DNA of 5,818 nucleotides, from NCBI GenBank assembly GCA_033764265.1, contig JANRJB010000311.1:1-5818 (forward strand), written 5' to 3'. Numbering within the stretch: position 1 is the first letter of the stretch; every line of letters starts with the position of its first letter. A program made the translations under genes and the position numbers. The stretch is from VGEM01 sp033764265 (GTDB lineage: Bacteria; Pseudomonadota; Alphaproteobacteria; Rhodospirillales; Rhodospirillaceae). The notes beneath the pieces were generated by a model. That model was not told the origin of the DNA. It was given only the letters and a program-made list of their open reading frames with translations, and searched no databases. Below, in pieces: positions 1 to 4,858 of the stretch.

Positions 1-61
1 GCAGCGCGGCGGCCATGCCGGCCGCGGACGCGAGCAACATCTTGCGACGGTCAACGATCAT
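1..61 (-). CDS. N-terminus of a Tat-signal protein (3' part off the window)
   Basis: The ATG at 61-59 opens a frame that stays open to the left edge, giving 20 residues that begin MIVDRRKMLLASAAGMAAAL. A short n-region with a twin arginine (D-R-R-K-M-L, fitting the Tat pattern Z-R-R-x-hydrophobic-hydrophobic) is followed by an Ala-rich hydrophobic stretch, so the product is probably exported or anchored by the Tat system. The start is well supported by a GGGAGG ribosome site six bases upstream. The gene lies 71 bases downstream of MTase 1 on the same strand and is probably co-transcribed with it. Both begin with a similar D-R-R motif plus Ala-rich h-region. The mature part lies outside the window, so no function can be given; it could be an exported enzyme or another methyltransferase paralogue. 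Confidence 0.75.
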   Translation of the reverse strand, partial: MIVDRRKMLLASAAGMAAAL

Positions 62-67
62 GATTTG

Positions 68-73
68 CCTCCC
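68..73 (-). promoter_or_regulatory. Shine-Dalgarno site GGGAGG of the left-edge gene
   Basis: On the minus strand GGGAGG stands six bases before the ATG at 61. It is a near-ideal anti-16S match and makes the start of the otherwise barely visible truncated gene credible. Confidence 0.7.
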
Positions 74-132
74 ACTCGGTTGTCTTGGACATCAACTGAA
101 CGATACGAACGCAAAGGAAACTCTTCCCGGGC

Positions 133-1317
133 TCAGGCCGGTTTGGTGCCCATGATGTTGTTGCGCGAACGGCCCATGCCGGCGGGCGGGCCCTTTTCGT
201 CGACGATGAATCCGGCCTCGCGCATGGCGCCGGCGAAGTCGAGCGCGGCGTACTCCAGCCGCCACACCTCGTTGTTCCAACGGTGGTCCCACCACTGCCG
301 GTACAGGCCGTAGGCGTTCTTCGGCACCGGCGCGCCAGTGTAGAAGTCGATCGGATAGAACACGCCGCCGGGCCGCAGCACGCGGAAGGATTCCTTGACG
401 ATTTCCTTGGCCTTCGCCGCCGGTACTTCGTGGAACATGATGTTGTTGGTGACGATGTCGAAGTGGTGATCGGGGAACTTGCTGTCCTCGGCCAGCCGCT
501 GGGCGAAATTGACCGCGACCCCCAGGTCGACCGCGCGCATGTGGGCGTAACGCACCATCGGCGCGCCGACGTCGATGCCCCACACTTCGGCGTCGGGGAA
601 GCGTTCCTTGATCGCCACCGCGGTCTGTCCGCAGCTGCAACCCTGATCCAGGATGCGCGCGACCTTGCCGTCCTTCGGCAAGGGCAGGGCGCGGGCATAC
701 TCGGCCTGCACTTCGTCCTGGTAATTGCGACCGGTGAAGAAGTTGGCGGTGCCGTACAGGTAGATGTGTCCGGCGAACGGGTCGCCGACGTAGCCGCCCG
801 GCTGGATATGGATTTCGTGGGCAGCGTAGTCGGGAATCTTCATGTCGGGGTTCAGTTCCAGCGTCCCCGGCCCCTTGGTGTCCGCGGCCTCCATCTCGGC
901 CAGATACTTGTCGGCATTGCCATGGAACTCGTCCTGCAGCGTCTTCCACATCATCTGCTGGGTCGACAACCAGGTGCGCGTGCTGGTGGCCAGGATCGGG
1001 TCTTTCTCCAAAAGCGCCACCACCTCGGCGATCGGCATCTCGGCGTTGGGGTCGATGCCGTTGGCCTTCAGCACCGCCTTGGCGCGTTCCATCGCGGCGC
1101 GGCTCAGATCGCCGTTCACCCAGCCGCGGAAGCCGGTCAGGAAATCCTGCACGCCGTCCAGGTTCTGGGTCGGCAGGCGTTCGTAGCGGCCCATGGCGCC
1201 GCGCGGCTGGACGTCCTTGCCGTCGGGAACGGCGGCGGCGGTCTTGCGGCCGGTCAAGGCGCCCACGAACGCGGCGGCGGTGGCGGCGGCGCCAAACAGT
1301 GTGCGGCGATCGAACAT
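133..1317 (-). CDS. Class I SAM-dependent methyltransferase with Tat-like signal (MTase 1)
   Basis: This 394-aa protein has the fold of a class I (Rossmann) SAM-dependent methyltransferase, methyltransferase 11/25 type; the substrate is unknown. Visible SAM-fold elements are motif I at residues 222-230 (ILDQGCSCG), the acidic end of strand 2 at D249 (VWGID), a motif II region at about 277-298 (FDIVTNN) and motif III at 314-320 (LRPGGVF). The N-terminus reads MFDRRTLFGAAATAAAFVGA: twin arginine, hydrophobic Ala-rich core to about residue 23, possible AAA cleavage near residue 29. That is a Tat signal, unexpected for a SAM enzyme. Residues 40-215 form an extra N-terminal domain with a strongly conserved stretch, IHIQPGGYVGD (169-179). 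I chose the ATG at 1317 because GGGAGA lies eight bases upstream and the Tat motif follows at once; a longer ORF in frame to 1380 would bury the signal and overlap the upstream gene. It is about 60% identical to MTase 2 (4859-5818), but motif I is GCSCG here and GCGTG there. It lies 28 bases after the 115-aa gene in a likely operon. Confidence 0.88.
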   Translation of the reverse strand: MFDRRTLFGAAATAAAFVGALTGRKTAAAVPDGKDVQPRGAMGRYERLPTQNLDGVQDFLTGFRGWVNGDLSRAAMERAKAVLKANGIDPNAEMPIAEVVALLEKDPILATSTRTWLSTQQMMWKTLQDEFHGNADKYLAEMEAADTKGPGTLELNPDMKIPDYAAHEIHIQPGGYVGDPFAGHIYLYGTANFFTGRNYQDEVQAEYARALPLPKDGKVARILDQGCSCGQTAVAIKERFPDAEVWGIDVGAPMVRYAHMRAVDLGVAVNFAQRLAEDSKFPDHHFDIVTNNIMFHEVPAAKAKEIVKESFRVLRPGGVFYPIDFYTGAPVPKNAYGLYRQWWDHRWNNEVWRLEYAALDFAGAMREAGFIVDEKGPPAGMGRSRNNIMGTKPA

Positions 1318-1325
1318 GGTTGTCG

Positions 1326-1331
1326 TCTCCC
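1326..1331 (-). promoter_or_regulatory. Shine-Dalgarno site GGGAGA fixing the MTase 1 start
   Basis: GGGAGA on the minus strand ends eight bases before the ATG at 1317. It supports that ATG over the in-frame upstream start at 1380, and therefore supports a Tat motif right at the N-terminus. Confidence 0.6.
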
Positions 1332-1345
1332 TTTTTCCTGCCGGC

Positions 1346-1693
1346 TCAGCTCTGGGCGAACGGCACAACCGGGCCGCCATTGGTCGCGAAGGCGCCGAAG
1401 GTGCGCTGAATGAAGCGGTCGCGCTCGGCCGCCCAGCGCGCTTCTTCCTCGGGCGTCGGCACGTAGGCCTCGATCATCGCGGCGGTGACGCGGCCATGTT
1501 TTTCAAGCAATACCTCGGTGATGCGTGCACGCTTCGTCTGCGCCCACATCTCCGCGCTCATGGAGATCATCGCCGTCATCATGTTGTCCAGAACCGGATT
1601 GCCCAACAGCACGGTCTGGTCGGTGTCGACCTTGATGTATGGCGCGGTGAAGGTGGTCCGGCCGAAGTCTTTCGGCGAGGTCTTGGCGGTCAC
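1346..1693 (-). CDS. Unrecognised 115-aa protein upstream of MTase 1
   Basis: I do not recognise this family. The protein starts at GTG 1693 (VTAKTSPKDFGRTTFT) and ends 28 bases before the MTase 1 start, so the two are almost certainly co-transcribed. It has no signal peptide and no membrane segment. The first 30 residues look beta- or loop-like. Residues 33-75 look helical, with a Met-rich patch at 38-49 (NMMTAMISMSAEMW) and then basic and leucine-rich helix (RARITEVLLEKHG). A segment around MIEAYVPTPEEE (73-84) precedes a charged helix, and the tail is Gly/Pro-rich. The GTG start is chosen because AGGAGA lies seven bases upstream; a longer in-frame ATG at 1768 would add 25 Pro/Arg-rich residues with no ribosome site. 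A stand-alone enzyme is unlikely at this size; a partner or accessory subunit for the methyltransferase module is an inference from position only. Confidence 0.72.
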   Translation of the reverse strand: MTAKTSPKDFGRTTFTAPYIKVDTDQTVLLGNPVLDNMMTAMISMSAEMWAQTKRARITEVLLEKHGRVTAAMIEAYVPTPEEEARWAAERDRFIQRTFGAFATNGGPVVPFAQS

Positions 1694-1700
1694 GGTCGGT

Positions 1701-1706
1701 TCTCCT
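1701..1706 (-). promoter_or_regulatory. Shine-Dalgarno site AGGAGA deciding the GTG start at 1693
   Basis: AGGAGA ends seven bases before GTG 1693. This is optimal spacing and makes the GTG the start rather than the upstream in-frame ATG at 1768. Confidence 0.65.
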
Positions 1707-1746
1707 GCGAACGGGGCCAGGGCCCGTCTTGATTGTGGCGGGGCAA

Positions 1747-1775
1747 AGTATGCGCCCCGGCCGCACACCCGGCAA
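1747..1775 (-). promoter_or_regulatory. Candidate promoter for the 115-aa gene / MTase 1 operon
   Basis: On the minus strand TTGCCG (1775-1770) and CATACT (1752-1747) are separated by 17 bases. Each matches four of six sigma-70 consensus positions, and transcription would begin about 45 bases before GTG 1693. A 10-bp inverted repeat, TGACGGGTCA at 1784-1793, lies just upstream and could be an operator, though it is short. The elements are weak and were found by eye. The position, in the 165-base gap after sugE, is where a promoter is expected. Confidence 0.28.
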
Positions 1776-1858
1776 AGAAAACGTGACGGGTCAACGACTT
1801 GGATTCGCAGGCATGAATGCAGAGGGATGAATTTAGGTTGGCCGGTCGCCGCGGGGCG

Positions 1859-2173
1859 TCAGCCGGAGACCTTCAGGCCGATCAGCCCCGCCACGATCAG
1901 CGCCGCGCTGCCGACACGCAGCGCGCTGGCCGATTCGCCCAACAGCACCACCCCCAGCACGAACGCGCCCAGCGCACCGATGCCGGTCCAAATGGCGTAG
2001 GCGGTGCCGAGCGGCAGCGATTTCATCGCCAACGCCAGCAGCGCGAAGCTGGCGATCATGGCGGTCAAGGTGACCGCGCTGGCCGCCGGCCGGGTGAAGC
2101 CATCGGACTGCTTCATGGCGAAGGCCCACACCACCTCCAATACACCGGCGACGATCAGATAGACCCAGGCCAT
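1859..2173 (-). CDS. sugE: SMR-family guanidinium exporter (SugE/Gdx type)
   Basis: This 104-aa inner-membrane protein has four hydrophobic helices (about 2-20, 29-50, 57-77 and 84-102), the usual length and topology of small multidrug resistance transporters, which work as antiparallel dimers driven by proton exchange. The sequence is of the SugE/Gdx subtype: G10, E13 (the essential proton/substrate carboxylate in LEVVWA), W16, S42, Y59 and W62 are all present, as is the conserved block SLPLGTAYAIWTGIGA (52-67). Characterised Gdx proteins export guanidinium; some members also handle quaternary ammonium compounds. The start at ATG 2173 gives the canonical MAWVYLIVAG N-terminus and has GGGAG seven bases upstream; the longer in-frame ORF to 2263 adds a non-homologous Arg-rich leader. 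The gene is single, with its own promoter and a leader hairpin. I do not see the conserved sequence of a known guanidine riboswitch. Confidence 0.95.
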   Translation of the reverse strand: MAWVYLIVAGVLEVVWAFAMKQSDGFTRPAASAVTLTAMIASFALLALAMKSLPLGTAYAIWTGIGALGAFVLGVVLLGESASALRVGSAALIVAGLIGLKVSG

Positions 2174-2198
2174 GAGGGTGCTCCCGCTCCACGACGAT

Positions 2199-2222
2199 CG
2201 CGCCGGTAAACGCTCCGGCGCG
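2199..2222 (-). promoter_or_regulatory. Perfect leader hairpin upstream of sugE
   Basis: The arms CGCGCCGG (2199-2206) and CCGGCGCG (2215-2222) are exact inverted complements of eight bases around an 8-base loop. It lies 25 bases before the sugE ATG and inside the transcript predicted from the promoter at 2236-2263. No T tract follows, so it is not an ordinary terminator. It could stabilise the messenger, form part of a ligand-sensing leader, or be a DNA palindrome for a regulator. Confidence 0.45.
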
Positions 2223-2235
2223 GCGATGGCCCGCG

Positions 2236-2263
2236 ACCTTATGGGGGTGCCGGCGGCTGTCAA
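2236..2263 (-). promoter_or_regulatory. Probable sugE promoter
   Basis: On the minus strand a perfect consensus -35 box TTGACA (2263-2258) is followed after 16 bases by TAAGGT (2241-2236), which keeps the key T, A and final T of a -10 box. The predicted transcript starts near 2229, giving a leader of about 55 bases that carries the hairpin at 2199-2222. A perfect TTGACA in GC-rich DNA directly upstream of an isolated gene is good evidence, though the -10 box is only moderate. Confidence 0.5.
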
Positions 2264-2296
2264 TCGCGGCCCGGGCGAGGCCGAGCCCGAACGGTC

Positions 2297-2641
2297 TCAA
2301 TTGCGCTCGCGCGCAACCGACAGATTGCCGCGCTGGTCGACACTGACCTCGATGGTCTTGCCGTATTGCTCGGCCAACGCATGCCAGGTGCCGGCGGAGT
2401 CGAGCCTCAGCCGGGTTACCGGGTGATAGCCGCGCGCCTCGATCAGGGCGCGGATCTCGCTTGCAGTGTATTTGCTGGCGCCGCTTTCGCTGGCCGGGGC
2501 TTGCGGGTCGACGACCGAGCGGGTGTCTGCGCGCGGGACGGCGGTTTGGGCGTGAGCCGTCGCCATCCATGCGACGCCGAGCCACGCTGCCATCGCAGCG
2601 CCGCGCCAGCATGACGACCCGAAGGCGGACGCACAGGTCAT
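2297..2641 (-). CDS. Secreted PepSY-like domain protein
   Basis: This 114-aa protein has a signal peptide with a hydrophobic core at about residues 14-28 and a good signal peptidase I site, AHA|Q, after residue 31. A Pro/Ser-rich linker follows (32-57), then a small C-terminal domain, 58-112, opening with YTASEIRALIEARGY and ending in VDQRGNLSV. That pattern (helix, then strands, with the final V-D-x-R-G-N) is typical of PepSY-type domains found in many small periplasmic proteins, where roles in inhibiting or modulating enzymes have been proposed. The start at ATG 2641 overlaps the upstream gene's stop in an ATGA, so translation is probably coupled. A longer in-frame ORF to 2860 would lie entirely across the upstream gene and is not credible. 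The family assignment is by pattern; the target is unknown. Confidence 0.82.
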   Translation of the reverse strand: MTCASAFGSSCWRGAAMAAWLGVAWMATAHAQTAVPRADTRSVVDPQAPASESGASKYTASEIRALIEARGYHPVTRLRLDSAGTWHALAEQYGKTIEVSVDQRGNLSVARERN

Positions 2642-3006
2642 CGCCGCATCACCGGCGCCTGAAGAATCGGAACCACGGTTTCGACGAACAGGCGGGCGCG
2701 GTCGCGCACGTCGGCATCGTTGCAATCGATCGTTACGGGCCCGGCCGTTTGCACGGGCTGGACAGCAAACCTGCGACCGTCGCGCGGTGTCGGCGAGTCG
2801 GCCCGAATCAGCTGCTCCAGGCGCAATTCCTCGATCATCGACAGCTTGCGTCCGGCGCATGTCTCGGCTGCCGCGGCGCCGGCAAGGTAGGTGTCGCGCA
2901 CGACATCAGTCTCGGCGGCCCAGGTTGAGGAGATCACGGCTATCAGCATCGGCGCAGCCACCGCCCAGGCGCACGTGTTGGCGCGGCGGCGCGCTGATCG
3001 CGTCAT
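2638..3006 (-). CDS. Secreted 122-aa protein of unknown family
   Basis: I do not recognise this protein. It begins with a basic n-region (MTRSARRRAN), then a hydrophobic segment (about 11-29), with likely signal peptidase cleavage near residue 30-31 (STWAAETD), so it is probably periplasmic. The mature part is about 92 residues, mixed charged and helical, and carries exactly two cysteines, C50 (AAAAETCAG) and C95 (TIDCNDADV), which could form a disulfide after export. Its ATG (3006) overlaps the stop of the 75-aa gene, and its TGA (2640) overlaps the start of the PepSY-like gene, both as ATGA. The three products are therefore made together, two of them exported. Joint action in the envelope is an inference. 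Confidence 0.8.
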   Translation of the reverse strand: MTRSARRRANTCAWAVAAPMLIAVISSTWAAETDVVRDTYLAGAAAAETCAGRKLSMIEELRLEQLIRADSPTPRDGRRFAVQPVQTAGPVTIDCNDADVRDRARLFVETVVPILQAPVMRR

Positions 3007-3230
3007 GCCGCCGGCCCGCGTGGCTTGGCGGCGACCGGCGCGGCCGCGCGCTCGGTTTCGGCTTCCGCTTGGGTCTTGGCCAGGCGCAGCGCGCGCAGGC
3101 GTTCATCCTTGCGGGCGTTGGCCTGTTCGATGCGTCGGCGGACTTGAAGATAGGCGGGTTCGCCGCTGCCGGTGCCGGAATTGCGCCGGCGCGACTCGCG
3201 GGCGGCGTCGGGATCGTCACTGTAACCCAC
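3003..3230 (-). CDS. Short charged 75-aa protein, first gene of the coupled trio
   Basis: The family is not recognised. The product (VGYSDDPDAARESRRRNSGT at the start) is rich in Arg, Ala and Glu. The first 27 residues look disordered, residues 28-62 (AYLQVRRRIEQANARKDERL onward) look like one long amphipathic, possibly coiled-coil helix, and the tail is Ala/Pro-rich. There is no signal peptide or membrane segment. I place the start at GTG 3230 because AAGGAG lies exactly seven bases before it; a TTG two codons upstream (3236) would leave only one base after the same ribosome site. Its TGA overlaps the next gene's ATG (ATGA). It is probably real because of that coupling, but a protein this short and biased could also serve mainly as a translated leader. 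Confidence 0.68.
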   Translation of the reverse strand: MGYSDDPDAARESRRRNSGTGSGEPAYLQVRRRIEQANARKDERLRALRLAKTQAEAETERAAAPVAAKPRGPAA

Positions 3231-3237
3231 CGGCAAG

Positions 3238-3243
3238 CTCCTT
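3238..3243 (-). promoter_or_regulatory. Shine-Dalgarno site AAGGAG deciding the GTG start at 3230
   Basis: AAGGAG on the minus strand ends seven bases before GTG 3230. It argues against the neighbouring TTG at 3236, which would be too close. It is the first ribosome site of the three-gene coupled operon; the two later genes rely on ATGA overlaps. Confidence 0.6.
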
Positions 3244-3323
3244 CCTTGGAAAGGGCGAAAACACAGTCACCGCGGCCGGACGCAACCTTGCACCGCCAGG
3301 CCGCGACCGATGGCCTCGCGGCG

Positions 3324-3584
3324 TCAGCGGGCCGCGAACAAGCCGCGCAGCCGCATCCACATGCCAAGTCCGGTGTTGGCGGCGATCGGCGTGAATTCCC
3401 GGTCACACGCCGCCTTGTCGGCGGCGTCGGTGAACGAGGCCCGATACGTCACCCGGGCCATGTCGTCGGACTGGCTTTCGGCTTCGAGCTGCCAACGGCC
3501 GCGGGTATTGCGGATGATCCAGCCCTCGACATCCATGCGGGACAGCTTGGTGGAAAAGTAGGACTTGTATTTCAGCCGGCTCAA
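3324..3584 (-). CDS. Unrecognised small protein, about 86 aa
   Basis: The frame encodes a compact, non-repetitive protein with ordinary composition (KYKSYFSTKLSRMDVEGWII at 5-24), unlike the Arg/Pro-rich shadow frames. Four tryptophan-bearing patches (W22, W31, W76 and neighbours), one cysteine (C60 in AACDREF) and a basic C-terminus (MWMRLRGLFAAR) are visible. There is no signal peptide. The start is uncertain: I prefer TTG 3584 with GGGGT six bases upstream. ATG 3536 gives a 70-aa form beginning MDVEGWII, and TTG 3644 a 106-aa form whose extra residues look non-native. It ends 93 bases before the coupled trio on the same strand, so it may be the first gene of that transcript. No function can be assigned. 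Confidence 0.6.
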   Translation of the reverse strand: MSRLKYKSYFSTKLSRMDVEGWIIRNTRGRWQLEAESQSDDMARVTYRASFTDAADKAACDREFTPIAANTGLGMWMRLRGLFAAR

Positions 3585-3665
3585 TACAACACCCCGGGTT
3601 TGGCCGCAGGCGCAGCGCCTGTGCCGGATCGCAGGTTCGTCCAATCACATTCAGGGTGTCTTGAC

Positions 3666-3681
3666 GCGCGGCGCGCCGCGC
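3666..3681. repeat. Perfect 16-bp palindrome
   Basis: GCGCGGCGCGCCGCGC is exactly self-complementary over all 16 bases. It sits in the 231-base divergent gap between the minus-strand small gene (start 3584) and the zinc-ribbon gene (start 3816). A dimeric DNA-binding protein could use it. Runs of G and C alternate often in DNA of this composition, so chance is a real alternative. Confidence 0.4.
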
Positions 3682-3683
3682 AC

Positions 3684-3702
3684 TCAGCCCAAGGCAGGCT
3701 GA
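3684..3702. repeat. Inverted repeat TCAGCC/GGCTGA in the divergent gap
   Basis: A 6-bp perfect inverted repeat (3684-3689 and 3697-3702) with a 7-base loop directly follows the 16-bp palindrome and precedes the candidate promoter. There is no T tract on either strand, so I do not call it a terminator. Confidence 0.3.
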
Positions 3703-3704
3703 AA

Positions 3705-3736
3705 GTCGATTGTCGACCGAGTAGATATGGTATTGT
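3705..3736 (+). promoter_or_regulatory. Candidate promoter and operator of the zinc-ribbon gene
   Basis: TTGTCG (3710-3715) and TATTGT (3731-3736) resemble -35 and -10 boxes (four of six matches each), but the 15-base spacer is short. The -35 box sits inside a 13-bp palindrome, GTCGA-TTG-TCGAC (3705-3717), which could be a repressor site. The region is less GC-rich than its surroundings, as promoters often are. The leader to the ATG at 3816 would be about 70 bases. Confidence 0.33.
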
Positions 3737-3815
3737 CCGCCCCGTCAATCAACAACGCGGCCCAACTTTCGCTCGGTCGCCGTCGCGGCGGGCGCTTTGC
3801 CGGAGCGAATTTGTC

Positions 3816-3995
3816 ATGTCAAATCACGAGAATACGGCCACCGACGGCCCGTTGCGCGAGCCGACCAAGGTGCGCCGCTGCCTGAATTGCGACGCGACCT
3901 TCAACAGCCAGTGGTCGGGTGAACGCATCTGCCCGCATTGCAAGTCGACCAAGGCCTGGCGCACCGGGCTCGATCGGAACTCGGCGATCGGCTGA
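3816..3995 (+). CDS. Small zinc-ribbon protein, 59 aa
   Basis: The protein has two C-x-x-C knuckles, C22-L-N-C25 and C39-P-H-C42, 13 residues apart, in the arrangement RRCLNCDATFN ... GERICPHCKS. This is a classic four-cysteine zinc ribbon that binds one structural zinc. Short proteins of this pattern, with W/F-x-G-E-R-I-C-P-x-C-K, are common and uncharacterised in proteobacteria; nucleic-acid or protein binding is plausible. The N-terminal 19 residues look disordered. ATG 3816 has CGGAGC upstream (GGAG, ten bases away); a much longer in-frame ORF reaching back to 2787 lies across several minus-strand genes and is not real. It is the only plus-strand gene, divergent from the 86-aa gene and convergent with the IclR gene, 32 bases away. 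Confidence 0.8.
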   Translation: MSNHENTATDGPLREPTKVRRCLNCDATFNSQWSGERICPHCKSTKAWRTGLDRNSAIG

Positions 3996-4008
3996 TCGCG
4001 TCCCGTCC

Positions 4009-4023
4009 GCGGGCCTGGCCCGC
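4009..4023. terminator. Hairpin in the convergent gap (weak bidirectional terminator candidate)
   Basis: The arms GCGGGC (4009-4014) and GCCCGC (4018-4023) are perfectly complementary around a 3-base loop, in the 32 bases between the stops of the zinc-ribbon gene and the convergent IclR gene. The location is right for a shared terminator, but neither strand has a T run after the stem, so a canonical intrinsic terminator is not shown. Confidence 0.35.
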
Positions 4024-4027
4024 AAAC

Positions 4028-4819
4028 TCAGCTCCCGCGCGCGCCGCCGGTCGCGGCCGCGCCCAACAGCCGTGCGGCATCGGTCAGCGGCTCGAGGAAC
4101 GTGCGGGCGGCGGCCTCGGCGGTCATCGCCCGCGTGAAATAGCGCATCACCAAAGCCGCGACGACCTCGTCACCGGCAAGCACCGGCACAGCCAGATTGC
4201 TGACCCGGTGGGTGCCGTCCAGCGCGGCGAAGCCCCGCTTGCGGGCGTCCGACAGGATTTTGCCGAACACGCGGGCATCGCGTGCCACCGCGTCGCGCGG
4301 TTCGGCCGACAACCGGCCCACCAGGTCGACCAGGAGTTCGCGGCGCGCGGGCGCACAGAACGCCAGGTAGCAGCGCCCGGCGGCGCTGCCGGCCATCGGC
4401 ATGCGCGCGCCCGACGGCATGCGCTCGACGGCCAGCGGATTGCCGACATCCGTGGCGTACTTGATGACCATGGCCGCTTCCGCCGGCAGGGCCAGCGATA
4501 CCGGCCACAGGATGCGTCGGCTCAGCGCATTCAGGATGTCGGGCGCGGCCGTGCGTAGCCAGCCGTCGGCCGTGTGTCCGTCGCTCAGGCCCAGCACCCG
4601 GTCGGTCAGCCAATAGGCGCCGGCGTCGGCGTCTTTCTCGACATAGCCGTCGCGTTCGAAGGTCAACAGCAGCCGATAGGCCGTGCCCCGATTGAGGCCG
4701 GCCGCCTTGGCCAGGGCATTGAGCGACGCGCCGTTGCGTGCGTTGAGCGTGCGCAACAGGTGCAGCGCCCTGCTGACGGCGCGGACGGCGTTAGCCTGGC
4801 CGGTTTTCGCCGGAGCCAT
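4028..4819 (-). CDS. IclR-family transcriptional regulator (MhpR-like)
   Basis: This 263-aa protein has the full length of IclR regulators. The N-terminal winged helix-turn-helix spans about residues 10-73: RAVSRALHLLRTLN, then ALAKAAGLNRGTAYRLLLTF (35-54, containing the recognition helix) and a wing ending YWLTDRVL. The C-terminal effector domain (about 85-255) shows typical IclR features, including ILWPVSLA (103-110), the G-S-A-A-G-R segment (144-149), YLAFCAP (151-157) and ARKRGFAALDG (192-202). The pattern ILWP...YLAF...ELL recalls MhpR, the activator of phenylpropionate degradation, though the ligand here is unknown. Such proteins act as dimers on DNA and sense small, often aromatic acids. 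ATG 4819 is the only start that keeps the whole helix-turn-helix, but its ribosome site is poor. The gene starts 39 bases after the MTase 2 stop, so it is probably co-transcribed with, and may regulate, the methyltransferase genes. Confidence 0.93.
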   Translation of the reverse strand: MAPAKTGQANAVRAVSRALHLLRTLNARNGASLNALAKAAGLNRGTAYRLLLTFERDGYVEKDADAGAYWLTDRVLGLSDGHTADGWLRTAAPDILNALSRRILWPVSLALPAEAAMVIKYATDVGNPLAVERMPSGARMPMAGSAAGRCYLAFCAPARRELLVDLVGRLSAEPRDAVARDARVFGKILSDARKRGFAALDGTHRVSNLAVPVLAGDEVVAALVMRYFTRAMTAEAAARTFLEPLTDAARLLGAAATGGARGS

Positions 4820-4858
4820 TGGGACCGACGCGCGGCTCGCGCCGACCGCAAATCACGG

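Noticed and set aside
92..949. Alternative minus-strand frame of 285 codons inside MTase 1
   Set aside because: It is the +1 shadow of the methyltransferase, Arg/Gly-rich and without motifs. The equivalent frame also appears inside MTase 2 only because the DNA is homologous.
283..1413. Long plus-strand open frame of 376 codons opposite MTase 1
   Set aside because: It is antisense to a gene with clear methyltransferase motifs. Its translation is Gly/Arg/His/Val-rich with no recognisable domain, as expected for a GC-rich shadow frame.
1711..1727. Imperfect palindrome ACGGGGCCAGGGCCCGT as an operator
   Set aside because: The longest pairing leaves a 2-base loop or only 5 bp of stem, within chance expectation for this composition.
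1739..1759. Stem CGGGGC/GCCCCG with a 9-base loop as a sugE terminator
   Set aside because: No T tract follows on the minus strand, and it overlaps the candidate -10 box of the next operon. A 6-bp GC stem is common in this DNA.
2174..2300. Guanidine riboswitch upstream of sugE
   Set aside because: By eye the conserved guanidine-I, -II and -III sequence signatures are absent. Only a single hairpin is supported; a covariance-model search could overturn this.
2787..3815. N-terminal extension of the zinc-ribbon frame (402 codons in total)
   Set aside because: It runs across three minus-strand genes, is Arg/Pro/Ala-rich and lacks domains. The ATG at 3816 has a ribosome site and gives a complete small zinc ribbon.
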